Shown here: one piece after another, positions 7,783 through 14,912 of the stretch
How the letters are laid out: each line of letters starts with the position of its first letter
How positions within the stretch are numbered: the first letter of the stretch is position 1
Source of the DNA: Vibrio campbellii CAIM 519 = NBRC 15631 = ATCC 25920
Lineage (GTDB): Bacteria > Pseudomonadota > Gammaproteobacteria > Enterobacterales > Vibrionaceae
Assembly: GCF_002163755.1 (NCBI RefSeq)
Contig: NZ_CP015863.1
Location: 1,054,001 to 1,118,000 of the forward strand
DNA length: 64,000 nt
Reading direction: 5' to 3'
Program-made: the position numbers and the translations under genes
Notes under the pieces: model-generated
The model's input: only the letters and a program-made list of their open reading frames with translations
Told to the model about the DNA's origin: nothing
Databases searched by the model: none

Positions 7783-9155
7783 TAGAAGTACAGATTGCTG
7801 GTGCAGGTGCTGGAAAAACTTATGGTTTAGCAAAGACTTTGATAGAGCACATCGAAGCTTGTACTAGTCACAAAAAGACATTTGCACTGACGTACACAAA
7901 CTCTGCAACAGCGAAGATAGAGCAAGAGATAATCAAACAGCATGGCTTTATTCCGTCGAATCTCTGTATACAGACCGTACATAGCTTCTTGTTAAACGAA
8001 ATCATCTACCCATTCTCGTCATTCACTCTCGGAGATGTGTATAACGACGCATCAATAATGATGTTACCGAGCGATGCTAGATTCAAAAACTGGCACTTAA
8101 AGCGATTAAAAGATAAAAATATCATTCATGCCGAGAGCGTCTACAACATCGCTAAACAAATTGTTGATGAAACCACCAGCAAGCACAACAACAGAGCGAA
8201 GAAAGCTAAAGTCCGCAGACTTTTGGCTATTCTAGGAAGCTGTTTTGACAAGATATTCATCGACGAAGTCCAAGACTTAGATAAAGATGCACTTCGCTTT
8301 TTCGAAGTTCTAGGCAGCAACGATATTGACATATACATGATCGGAGATCCAAAACAAGCAATCAAGTTTCCCCAAGATCTTGAGGCTTTCATTCAAAAAT
8401 TAGCTCAAAAAAAATACGCGACCATACTACCGATCAACAATCAAACTAGGCGAGTCCCCAGAGAGATACTAACTGTCTCAAACAGCTTCTGTTATGAAAA
8501 TCAGCAACAAGAGTCACTATCAGAAATGGTTGGTGAACTCATGTACATTGAATCGACGGACGGGCGATATGACGATCTACTAACGCACTACTTAGATACA
8601 AAACAGCTTGTTTGTATCGACAAAAAGAATGGTCGCTATACAACTTCATCTAAACACAAACACTCATTCCCACGAGAGATCGAGGAAATGATTCGTGATT
8701 CTAACCACAAGAAAGACAAAGCTTTGTTTGTTAAAGCAGCTTTTTCTGACTTTATGGACGATGCGATCAATGAAGATAATAAGAAAGCCATAAGTAAACT
8801 CATTGCTCGGCATTCATTGGCTCTTAATAAACAGCACTTCGCCCAATTACATGAGCTATGCAATTCATGCACAAAAAATGATGTTCAATTCAAAGTCCAA
8901 AGTATCGAATCTATCAAGGGATTGGATGCTGATGTGTGTGTAATCATACTTAGCCCTAATACTCTGAAATACTTAACTCAAAATGGTATTAGCAAAGCAA
9001 ATCGATTTAATAAAGAATGGAAAAAAATCTATGTCGCTCTTACTCGTGCCAAAAAGAGGCTGGTGTTAGCTTTAGATCACGATTTACTCGCTAAAGAAGA
9101 TATGGCGGCTGTTAGGGATTCCATAGGTGAACTGGGATTCGTTACTCATAACTAG
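7779..9155 (+). CDS. gajB: Gabija GajB-type UvrD-like helicase
   Basis: A 458-residue superfamily 1 helicase. Walker A GAGAGKT is at residues 8-14, motif Ia-like TYTNSA near 41-46, motif II IDEVQDLD near 160-167, GDPKQAI near 189-195, and the motif VI region YVALTRAKKRL near 416-426. The protein is slightly shorter than the prototype GajB (494 residues in Bacillus cereus, from memory). GajB forms a complex with GajA and acts on DNA ends or nucleotides once GajA has cut. The translational overlap with gajA and the presence of both halves support an intact two-gene Gabija locus carried as transposon cargo. Confidence 0.83.
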   Translation: MIEVQIAGAGAGKTYGLAKTLIEHIEACTSHKKTFALTYTNSATAKIEQEIIKQHGFIPSNLCIQTVHSFLLNEIIYPFSSFTLGDVYNDASIMMLPSDARFKNWHLKRLKDKNIIHAESVYNIAKQIVDETTSKHNNRAKKAKVRRLLAILGSCFDKIFIDEVQDLDKDALRFFEVLGSNDIDIYMIGDPKQAIKFPQDLEAFIQKLAQKKYATILPINNQTRRVPREILTVSNSFCYENQQQESLSEMVGELMYIESTDGRYDDLLTHYLDTKQLVCIDKKNGRYTTSSKHKHSFPREIEEMIRDSNHKKDKALFVKAAFSDFMDDAINEDNKKAISKLIARHSLALNKQHFAQLHELCNSCTKNDVQFKVQSIESIKGLDADVCVIILSPNTLKYLTQNGISKANRFNKEWKKIYVALTRAKKRLVLALDHDLLAKEDMAAVRDSIGELGFVTHN

Positions 9156-9408
9156 TATACATCTGTCCACAAACACCCATGGAGTCTAATAGTAGAAGTC
9201 AGACATCAAAAAATGTGTGATATCTAGTGACCCTGTAAATAATTCTCTTTGACACTTGTTGCAACTCATTTTGGGGCAGAATTTTTTTAGTTCTTTCGCA
9301 TCATAGTTTGTGATCACCAAGCGATTCTGTCGTATTTTGAATGAGTTTATAGGCATTTTTTCAAATTATGTTGGCCTCTATGGTTGCAATGCATGAAATA
9401 TCTCCGAT
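9156..9408. other. Intergenic region between gajB and tniQ operator
   Basis: About 250 AT-rich bases without a convincing gene. There is no strong hairpin plus T-run terminator immediately behind gajB. The region must hold the promoter for tniQ-cas. No repeat like those of the CRISPR array was seen here. Confidence 0.5.
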
Positions 9409-9437
9409 ACTAAAACTTAGATATTCTAAGTTTTAGT
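9409..9437. promoter_or_regulatory. Candidate Xre operator 3, in front of tniQ
   Basis: A perfect inverted repeat with 12-base arms, ACTAAAACTTAG and CTAAGTTTTAGT, around the centre ATATT. Its core ACTTAG-N5-CTAAGT equals the two sites beside xre. It ends 8 bases before the GTG start of tniQ, so a bound repressor would cover the ribosome binding region and the promoter's downstream part. This ties targeting-complex expression to the element's Xre protein. Confidence 0.75.
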
Positions 9438-9445
9438 GGTGACAT

Positions 9446-10657
9446 GTGAAAACGGACATTCAACTTTACCCTGACGAATCGCTCGAAAGCCTCTTCTTAC
9501 GCTTATCGCAAGAACAAGGCTACGAGCGATTTTCTCATTTTGCCGAAGATATCTGGTTTGACACGATGGATCAGCATGAAGCGATTGCTGGTGCCTTTCC
9601 CTTAGAACTCAACCGAGTCAATATCTACCACGCTCAAACCACAAGCCAAATGCGAGTGCGGGTTCTTATTCATCTTGAGAACCAACTAAAGCTCAATAAC
9701 TTTGGTGTATTGCGTCTCGCGCTATCACATTCGAAAGCTCAATTCTCTCCGCAGTACAAAGCTGTGCATAGATTCGGTTATGACTATCCATATGCTTTTC
9801 TTCGTAAGCGCTTTACGCCTATTTGCCCTCTGTGTATTGACGAAGCACCTTACATTCGCCAGCAGTGGCAATTTATCTCTCACCAAGCTTGTGAACACCA
9901 TGGCTGTATACTGGTTCATCACTGTCCTGAGTGTAAGTCGAGACTTGAATACCAAAGCACCGAGAGTATTATTCAGTGTGAATGCGGTTATGAACTCCGA
10001 AACTCGCCAGTAGAGGGTGCGCCAGAGGCTGAGGTGTTGGTCTCTCAATGGTTGTCAGGGAATGATTCAAAACCCTTGGGATTACTAAAGGGAGAAATGA
10101 CGTTATCTGAGCGCTATGGCTTTTTACTTTGGTATGTAAATCGCTATGGTGATATCGATGACCTCAGTTTTGAATCATTTGTTGAATATTGTTGCGCTTG
10201 GCCAACGGAGCTGTGGCAAGACCTCGAAACCTTGAAAGAGAAGGCAGAACTTGTTCGAGTAAAAGATTGGAAGAAGATGTTTTTCAATAAAGCCTTTGGC
10301 GCTCTGCTTAAAGATTGTCGTCAGTTACCTAGTCGGCAGTTGAGTCACAATATCGTACTGACACAGGTGTTAGCTTACTTTACAAAGCTAATGGCAAAAG
10401 TGCCCTCAAACGCAAAAGGAAATATCGGTGATGTACTGCTCAGCCCCCTAGATGCTTCTACATTGCTTTCTTGTACAACAGACGAGGTATATCGGCTGTA
10501 TGAGTTTGGTGAGATCAAAGCCGCTATTAGGCCGCGAATGCATACAAAGATAGCGAGTCATGAATCAGCGTTTACTCTGAGAAGTGTCATCGAAACAAAG
10601 CTGACTCGAATGAGCTCTGAAAGTGATGGTTTAAGCGTATATCTACCTGAGTGGTAA
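9446..10657 (+). CDS. tniQ: TniQ, transposition targeting protein
   Basis: A 403-residue TniQ/TnsD-family protein. The N-terminal TniQ domain carries PDESLESLFLRLSQEQGY and a zinc-binding region with CPLC near 126-129, later histidines (HQACEHHGC), HHCPEC and CECGY, so two treble-clef-like knuckles are likely. In I-F3 transposons a TniQ dimer joins Cascade at the Cas7/Cas6 end and recruits TnsC. The size (about 400 residues) fits I-F3 TniQ rather than the longer TnsD. The start is GTG at 9446; the ATG two bases earlier runs straight into TGA. cas8/5 follows after 2 bases, so this is the first gene of the operon. Confidence 0.9.
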   Translation: MKTDIQLYPDESLESLFLRLSQEQGYERFSHFAEDIWFDTMDQHEAIAGAFPLELNRVNIYHAQTTSQMRVRVLIHLENQLKLNNFGVLRLALSHSKAQFSPQYKAVHRFGYDYPYAFLRKRFTPICPLCIDEAPYIRQQWQFISHQACEHHGCILVHHCPECKSRLEYQSTESIIQCECGYELRNSPVEGAPEAEVLVSQWLSGNDSKPLGLLKGEMTLSERYGFLLWYVNRYGDIDDLSFESFVEYCCAWPTELWQDLETLKEKAELVRVKDWKKMFFNKAFGALLKDCRQLPSRQLSHNIVLTQVLAYFTKLMAKVPSNAKGNIGDVLLSPLDASTLLSCTTDEVYRLYEFGEIKAAIRPRMHTKIASHESAFTLRSVIETKLTRMSSESDGLSVYLPEW

Positions 10658-10659
10658 TT

Positions 10660-12747
10660 ATGACGAAATTATGTGACTTATTGGCAATTGAAGACGAAGC
10701 AGTAAAGCAGGTTACGCTAAAGAAGATGTTCATGCCCTATACGGAAGATGTCTGTGTTGAAGGGTTTGAAAAAGAGGCATTAACGATCTTGCTCAATCTC
10801 AGTTCAAGCCATCAAGCGGATAGATGCTCGGATTGGTTGGATTTAGCTCGTGCTAAAAGGCATTTAAAAGCGGCTGAGAACCTAGATGCGTCCCTTGATG
10901 AAATCAAATGGTTCCACACTCATAATCTCAAGTTTCCAGACTGCCGAGTTAAAGATCAGCGGATAGTTGCACAGGCTCTTACGACAACCGAGGTATTCAT
11001 TTCAAGCGGAGTATTAGAGCAGCGCTTGGGGTGGGCACATAACTCTGCAGTGTATCGCCATACATTGTGGTTATTGAATCCTTTTAGTTGGCAATCACAG
11101 TCCGTATGCATCCTTTCACTTATCAAGCAAGAAAGCTCTATTTGGATTGAGTTGCTCAAAGAATTCGGTCTAAGTGCTAAGTCACTTGCTCGCTTAAAAC
11201 ATACAATTGAAGAGCTGCTCCCTGATAATCATTTTCCCGATAGTGTCAGCTCTTACAGTAAGCAGCTACGGTTTCCTTGGGAGGATGGTTATATTTCGGT
11301 GACCCCAGTGGTCAGCCATGCCATTCAGAGCGAGTTAGAAGTGAGATCGAGAAATCGAGAAAGTAAGCTTAGCTTTGTGTCTTCGTCACTGCCAAATTCT
11401 GCAAGTATCGGGAACTTGTGTGGCAGTTTAGGTGGGAATATGAAAGCCCTAAACTACCCGCTAGACATCAAACCAGCGAGAGGTGGAACGTTACCTGAAA
11501 GTCGAAAAAAGAGTGGTCACTACTTTGATGACTATCAGGTAACTAATACCAAAGTTTGTCAGGTTTTAAATCATCTAATTGGTTCAGAGCCATCAAAAAC
11601 ACAGAAGCAGAGAGAGAGTGATCGTAAGGTTAGAAGTAAGATATTGCGAAAGCAGATAGCCCTTTGGATGCTCCCATTAATTGAGTTAAGAGATATCGTT
11701 GATGCTGACCCTAATCAACAGCAATTGGAACATGATGACACTTTAGCTCAGGCCTTTTTGGCGCTACCAGAATCGGACCTAAGCTCCTTAGCCAGTGAGT
11801 TTAACCGTCACTTGCATCTCACGTTTCAGAATAATAAGTATGCCGCAAAGTTTGCTTATCACCCTAAGCTTATGCAGGTCGTCAAAGCCCAAATTGTATG
11901 GACCCTTGAACAACTCAGCAAACCTAATGGCAATGAAGATAAGGTAACGGGTGAGCAGTATATCTATTTGTCATCAATGAGAGTGCAAGACGCGGTCGCA
12001 ATGAGTAGCCCATATTTGTGTGGTGCTCCTTCTTTGGCGGCTATTTGGGGGTTCATGCACCATTACCAAAGAGAGTTTAACAAGCTAGTTAATTGTGATT
12101 CCCCGTTTGAGTTTTCGAGTTTCTCTTTTTATGTTCGAAGTGAGAACATTCAATCGACCGCGAAGCTTACCGAGCCTAACTCGGTCGCTAAAGCTAGAAC
12201 GGTTTCAAACGCGAAACGACCTACCATTCGTAGTGAACGATTGGCGGACCTAGAAATAGACTTAGTTATTAGAGTTCATAGTGAAAGCCGAATTTCAGAT
12301 TTTAAGACAGCTCTTAAAACGGCACTTCCCGTTGCTTTCGCCGGAGGGGCATTATACCAACCACAGCTCTCGACGCAGATTGAGTGGCTAAGGACGTTCA
12401 CCAGTAGGAGCGAGCTTTTCCATGTCATAAAAGGTTTGCCAGCCTACGGGCGATGGTTATATCCAAGTGAGAACCAGCCGAGTAACTTTGATGAACTAGA
12501 GCGTTTATTGACTAAAGGCGCTGATAATTTGCCAGTTTCTATTGGCTACCATTTGTTAGAACGTCCAACTAAACGGCGCAACTCGATCACCGATTGTCAC
12601 GCCTATGCAGAGAATGCGATAGGGTTAGCTAAGAAAGTGAATCCGATAGAAGTACGTTTTAGTGGAAGAGATCACTTTTTCAACCATGCCTTTTGGTCGA
12701 TAGAATGCAGTAGCGAAACTATTCTTATAAAAAACTATAGGGATTAA
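10660..12747 (+). CDS. cas8/5: Cas8f-Cas5f fusion of the I-F3 Cascade
   Basis: A 695-residue protein placed between tniQ and cas7, where I-F3 elements have the natural Cas8-Cas5 fusion (about 640-700 residues). In the complex it caps the 5' handle of the guide RNA and reads the PAM. I see no catalytic motifs, as expected for this family. The C-terminal 450 residues carry many basic patches for RNA and DNA contact. The start is set at ATG 10660; a GTG at 10651 lies inside the end of tniQ and adds only three residues. cas7 begins 6 bases after its stop. The call rests mainly on gene order and length. Confidence 0.85.
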   Translation: MTKLCDLLAIEDEAVKQVTLKKMFMPYTEDVCVEGFEKEALTILLNLSSSHQADRCSDWLDLARAKRHLKAAENLDASLDEIKWFHTHNLKFPDCRVKDQRIVAQALTTTEVFISSGVLEQRLGWAHNSAVYRHTLWLLNPFSWQSQSVCILSLIKQESSIWIELLKEFGLSAKSLARLKHTIEELLPDNHFPDSVSSYSKQLRFPWEDGYISVTPVVSHAIQSELEVRSRNRESKLSFVSSSLPNSASIGNLCGSLGGNMKALNYPLDIKPARGGTLPESRKKSGHYFDDYQVTNTKVCQVLNHLIGSEPSKTQKQRESDRKVRSKILRKQIALWMLPLIELRDIVDADPNQQQLEHDDTLAQAFLALPESDLSSLASEFNRHLHLTFQNNKYAAKFAYHPKLMQVVKAQIVWTLEQLSKPNGNEDKVTGEQYIYLSSMRVQDAVAMSSPYLCGAPSLAAIWGFMHHYQREFNKLVNCDSPFEFSSFSFYVRSENIQSTAKLTEPNSVAKARTVSNAKRPTIRSERLADLEIDLVIRVHSESRISDFKTALKTALPVAFAGGALYQPQLSTQIEWLRTFTSRSELFHVIKGLPAYGRWLYPSENQPSNFDELERLLTKGADNLPVSIGYHLLERPTKRRNSITDCHAYAENAIGLAKKVNPIEVRFSGRDHFFNHAFWSIECSSETILIKNYRD

Positions 12748-12753
12748 TCGTTT

Positions 12754-13785
12754 ATGGAACTTTGCACTCAGCTGAACTACGTTCGATCACTCTCTGCTGG
12801 CAAAGCATATTTCTACTATCTATCTAAAAGTGGTGAGATGTGCCCCCTCGAAATTGATAGAACTAGGTTGCGCGCACCAAAAGGTGGTTATGCAGAAGCA
12901 TATAAAGGGAGTAAGTTCGTAGAAAAGAATGTTGCTCCACAAGATTTAGCTCATTCCAATCCTCAGTTCATCGAAGAGTGTTATGTCAAACCTGGGATTG
13001 ATGATATCTACTGCGCATTTCCCCTTCGAATTCGAGCCAACTCTCTAACTCCAGATACCTGTAGTGATGACGAAGTGCGCTCTAAACTTTCGTTACTGGC
13101 TAACACTTATAAAGAGCTCAATGGGTATCAGGAGCTCGCACATAGATACGCGAAGAATATACTGCTTGGTACTTGGCTTTGGAGAAACAGAGAGTGTCGA
13201 AAATTGTCGATAGAAGTGACCACCAGTGATTCACAAACCTTGATTGTAGAAAACGCAACAAAGCTTTCTTGGTATGGTCATTGGGATGAGGCGTCAGCAG
13301 AATGCCTAGAAAAACTTACCGCTTATTTGATGCGAGCCCTATCTGACCCGACCGAATATTTCTACATGGATGTCAAAGCTAAAATTGGAGTTGGTTGGGG
13401 GGATGAGGTTTACCCAAGCCAAGAGTTCTTGGATGATCGAGAAGATAGTGCTCCTACTAAGCAGTTAGCTACCGTAGAATTATTTAACGGAAAAGAAACT
13501 GTTGCTTTTCATGGTCAGAAAATTGGTGCAGCGTTGCAATCGATTGATGATTGGTGGCATGAAGAAGCAGATAAGCCATTAAGAGTGAATGAGTATGGAG
13601 CTGACCGAGAGTACGTTATAGCAAGGCGACATGTTTCCTATGGAAATGACTTTTACCAGTTAGTCAGAAATACAGAGAATTGGATTGAGACAATGATAGC
13701 TTCTCAGACCATCCCAAATGACGTGCACTTTATTATGTCGGTCTTGATCAAAGGCGGCCTCTTCAATTGTTCCAAAGCGAAGTAA
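12754..13785 (+). CDS. cas7: Cas7f (Csy3) backbone subunit
   Basis: A 343-residue protein, the usual length of Csy3/Cas7f. It begins CTQLNYVRSLSAGKAYFYYL, similar to the RSLSPG-A--Y stretch of this family, and contains KNILLGTWLWRNRE and later HFIMSVLIKGGLFNCS near the C-terminus. Six copies coat the guide RNA spacer and flip out every sixth base. In I-F3 complexes the terminal copy also contacts TniQ. The gene lies between cas8/5 (6-base gap) and cas6 (9-base gap) in one operon. Position and recognisable segments make this call firm. Confidence 0.9.
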   Translation: MELCTQLNYVRSLSAGKAYFYYLSKSGEMCPLEIDRTRLRAPKGGYAEAYKGSKFVEKNVAPQDLAHSNPQFIEECYVKPGIDDIYCAFPLRIRANSLTPDTCSDDEVRSKLSLLANTYKELNGYQELAHRYAKNILLGTWLWRNRECRKLSIEVTTSDSQTLIVENATKLSWYGHWDEASAECLEKLTAYLMRALSDPTEYFYMDVKAKIGVGWGDEVYPSQEFLDDREDSAPTKQLATVELFNGKETVAFHGQKIGAALQSIDDWWHEEADKPLRVNEYGADREYVIARRHVSYGNDFYQLVRNTENWIETMIASQTIPNDVHFIMSVLIKGGLFNCSKAK

Positions 13786-13794
13786 GGAGTAGCT

Positions 13795-14400
13795 ATGACG
13801 AAGCGTTACTACTTCTCAATACGTTACATGCCTGAACAAGCCGACTATGAGCTATTAGCAGGACGGTGCATATCCCAAATGCACTTATTTATGGTCAATA
13901 ACCAACAAGCGATGAATAGGGTAGGCGTGAGTTTTCCCGACTGGAGTGACGTTACGGTTGGTCAAACTATAGCTTTTGTTGCTGATGATAAGGAGGTGAT
14001 GGTTGGACTCTCTTTTCAGCCCTATTTTTCTTTGATGGTAAATGAAGGTCTGTTTGAGATTTCTAGTGTTTGTGAAGTGCCAGACTCTGCGATTGAGGTG
14101 AGGTTTGTCCGTAACCAAACGATTGGGAAAAGCTTTTTAGGTTCTAAGAAACGCAGAATCAAACGTAGCATGGCGAGAGCCGAACTATCTGGTTTTGAAC
14201 CATCGTTGCCAGTAACGAACGAAGAGCGTGTCATCGATAGCTTCCATCGAATACCAATCTCCAGCGCTTCATCTGGGGGAGATTATATGTTGTTTGTACA
14301 AAAGGAGCTTGTTAGTGAGCGCGGTGCAGCGAACTTTAATAGCTACGGTTTAGCCACCAATCAAGAAAGAAAAGGCACGGTTCCAGAGTTACGTGTTTGA
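13795..14400 (+). CDS. cas6: Cas6f (Csy4) guide RNA endonuclease
   Basis: A 201-residue Csy4-type ribonuclease. The N-terminal ferredoxin fold carries RYYFSIRYMPE, a histidine at about residue 30 (SQMHLF) equivalent in place to the catalytic His of Csy4, and RVGVSFPDWSD near 42-52, which matches the RIGVSFPD segment of the family. An arginine-rich helix (GSKKRRIKRSMARAE) would sit in the major groove of the repeat hairpin. A conserved YGLA-type motif lies near the C-terminus. It cuts behind the CTGCC/GGCAG stem of each repeat and stays bound. An 11-base GGAG-type site precedes the ATG. The array follows 130 bases downstream. Confidence 0.92.
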   Translation: MTKRYYFSIRYMPEQADYELLAGRCISQMHLFMVNNQQAMNRVGVSFPDWSDVTVGQTIAFVADDKEVMVGLSFQPYFSLMVNEGLFEISSVCEVPDSAIEVRFVRNQTIGKSFLGSKKRRIKRSMARAELSGFEPSLPVTNEERVIDSFHRIPISSASSGGDYMLFVQKELVSERGAANFNSYGLATNQERKGTVPELRV

Positions 14401-14528
14401 CCCTTTTTTTAGAGCTCTTTTTTAGAGATTCAAAAACAATGACTTACAGATGCAAGAAGAAAAAGGGTATTTTGGTGAATTGTGACGTTAAGCACGCAGA
14501 ATCAGGTGGTTAGAGACTATATTCTACA
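14401..14528 (+). promoter_or_regulatory. CRISPR leader / cas6-array spacer region
   Basis: The 128 bases between cas6 and the first repeat contain no gene. They are AT-rich, with two copies of TTTTTTAGAG close to the cas6 stop. The stretch should contain the array promoter or be read through from the cas operon. No Xre-type palindrome is visible here. Confidence 0.4.
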
Positions 14529-14662
14529 GTGTCCTGCCGAATAGGCAGCTAAGAAAATCTTGCGTGTATTGCTGAGTTTGACGCGTCCGTGTCCTGCCGA
14601 ATAGGCAGCTAAGAATAGGCCAGGAAGAAAGCAACCAGCCTGCTGAACAAGCAGTTAATAAT
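14529..14662 (+). CRISPR. Type I-F3 mini-array: two repeats plus a degenerate terminal repeat
   Basis: Two 28-base repeats lie at 14529-14556 and 14589-14616. They differ only in the last base and share the I-F stem CTGCC-GAATA-GGCAG and the handle CTAAGAA. Spacer 1 is exactly 32 bases (14557-14588). A diverged third repeat at 14635-14662 keeps a CTGCT-GAACA-AGCAG hairpin and a TTAATAAT handle but has lost the first four bases of the repeat; it agrees with the typical repeat at about 19 of 28 positions. If it acts as a repeat, spacer 2 is only 18 bases; otherwise a 32-base spacer would overlap the hairpin. A terminator follows directly. Transcription from cas6 towards the transposon end is implied by handle orientation. 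Confidence 0.93.
14617..14648 (+). other. Spacer 2: putative ffs (SRP RNA) homing guide
   Basis: The spacer begins AGGCCAGGAAGAAAGCAACC. The conserved core of the E. coli 4.5S RNA gene, recalled from memory, is AGGTCCGGAAGGAAGCAGCC. Sixteen of 20 positions agree and position 21 also matches. Three of the four mismatches are at positions 6, 12 and 18, which type I Cascade flips out and does not read. Agreement stops near position 22, about where the degenerate repeat hairpin begins. Insertion downstream of ffs is an established habit of some I-F3 elements. The host's own ffs is not in the window, so the match to the real target is untested. Confidence 0.65.
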
Positions 14663-14697
14663 CAAAACCATTGAGTTTCGGCTTGATGGTTTTTTTT
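14662..14697 (+). terminator. Intrinsic terminator behind the CRISPR array
   Basis: The stem AAAACCAT ... ATGGTTTT closes a loop of about 14 bases and runs into a stretch of eight T. It directly follows the degenerate third repeat, so array transcripts should end here and no further spacer is expected. Confidence 0.65.
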
Positions 14698-14722
14698 ACT
14701 TCAGCACGGAACTGCAGTCGGC

Positions 14723-14840
14723 CTCAACTATTTTGTGGTTCTGGCGTCTTAGGTAGCGCAGATGATTGGTATCTAATTTACTAGTTCCAGAGCTTTTATC
14801 CCAAAACATTAGCAGTCACTAATTGGGTAGTGTCAAAACA
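14723..14840. repeat. Candidate transposon end with three TnsB-type sites
   Basis: On the minus strand three related 19-20-base sites can be lined up: 14833-14815 (ACACTACCCAATTAGTGAC), 14788-14769 (GGAACTAGTAAATTAGATAC) and 14742-14723 (AGAACCACAAAATAGTTGAG). They are spaced about 46 bases apart and resemble the AC-ACC-ATAAA-TGATA type sites I recall from Tn6677. Read from outside, the terminus would be TGTTTTGACA at 14840, with the TGT/ACA ends of Tn7-like elements. Similarity among the sites is moderate, so the exact boundary is uncertain. Confidence 0.45.
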
Positions 14841-14866
14841 ACTGTATAGAACATCTCTATTAGGAC

Positions 14867-14903
14867 AAAAGAAAAAGGCGTCATAATGACGCCTTTTTCT
14901 TTT
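14867..14903. terminator. Bidirectional intrinsic terminator
   Basis: A perfect stem of 13 bases, AAAAAGGCGTCA with TGACGCCTTTTT, closes a 3-base loop and has A and T runs on both sides. It ends the minus-strand operon that begins at 22452 and would also stop transcription leaving the transposon. Confidence 0.85.
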
Positions 14904-14912
14904 GGTTTACGC

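Larger units (their letters stand above)
1..14840. mobile_element. Type I-F3 CRISPR-associated Tn7-like transposon (left part outside window)
   Basis: The segment holds the hallmark I-F3 set: a TniQ gene directly followed by a fused cas8/5, cas7 and cas6, then a short I-F-type array, and no cas1 or cas2-3. An Xre regulator gene follows what is probably the end of tnsC at the left edge. Cargo of defence genes fills the middle. A candidate transposon end with three related 20-bp sites lies at about 14723-14840, and an ordinary chromosomal terminator and gene follow. In known I-F3 elements TnsABC plus a TniQ-Cascade complex insert at a site chosen by guide RNA. The other end and the target site lie outside the window, so the target site duplication cannot be checked. 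The exact boundary at 14840 is inference. Confidence 0.88.

Noticed and set aside
9725..10048. A 107-codon frame on the minus strand inside tniQ
   Set aside because: It lies wholly within the zinc-finger region of tniQ, has no ribosome binding site and reads as low-complexity antisense protein.
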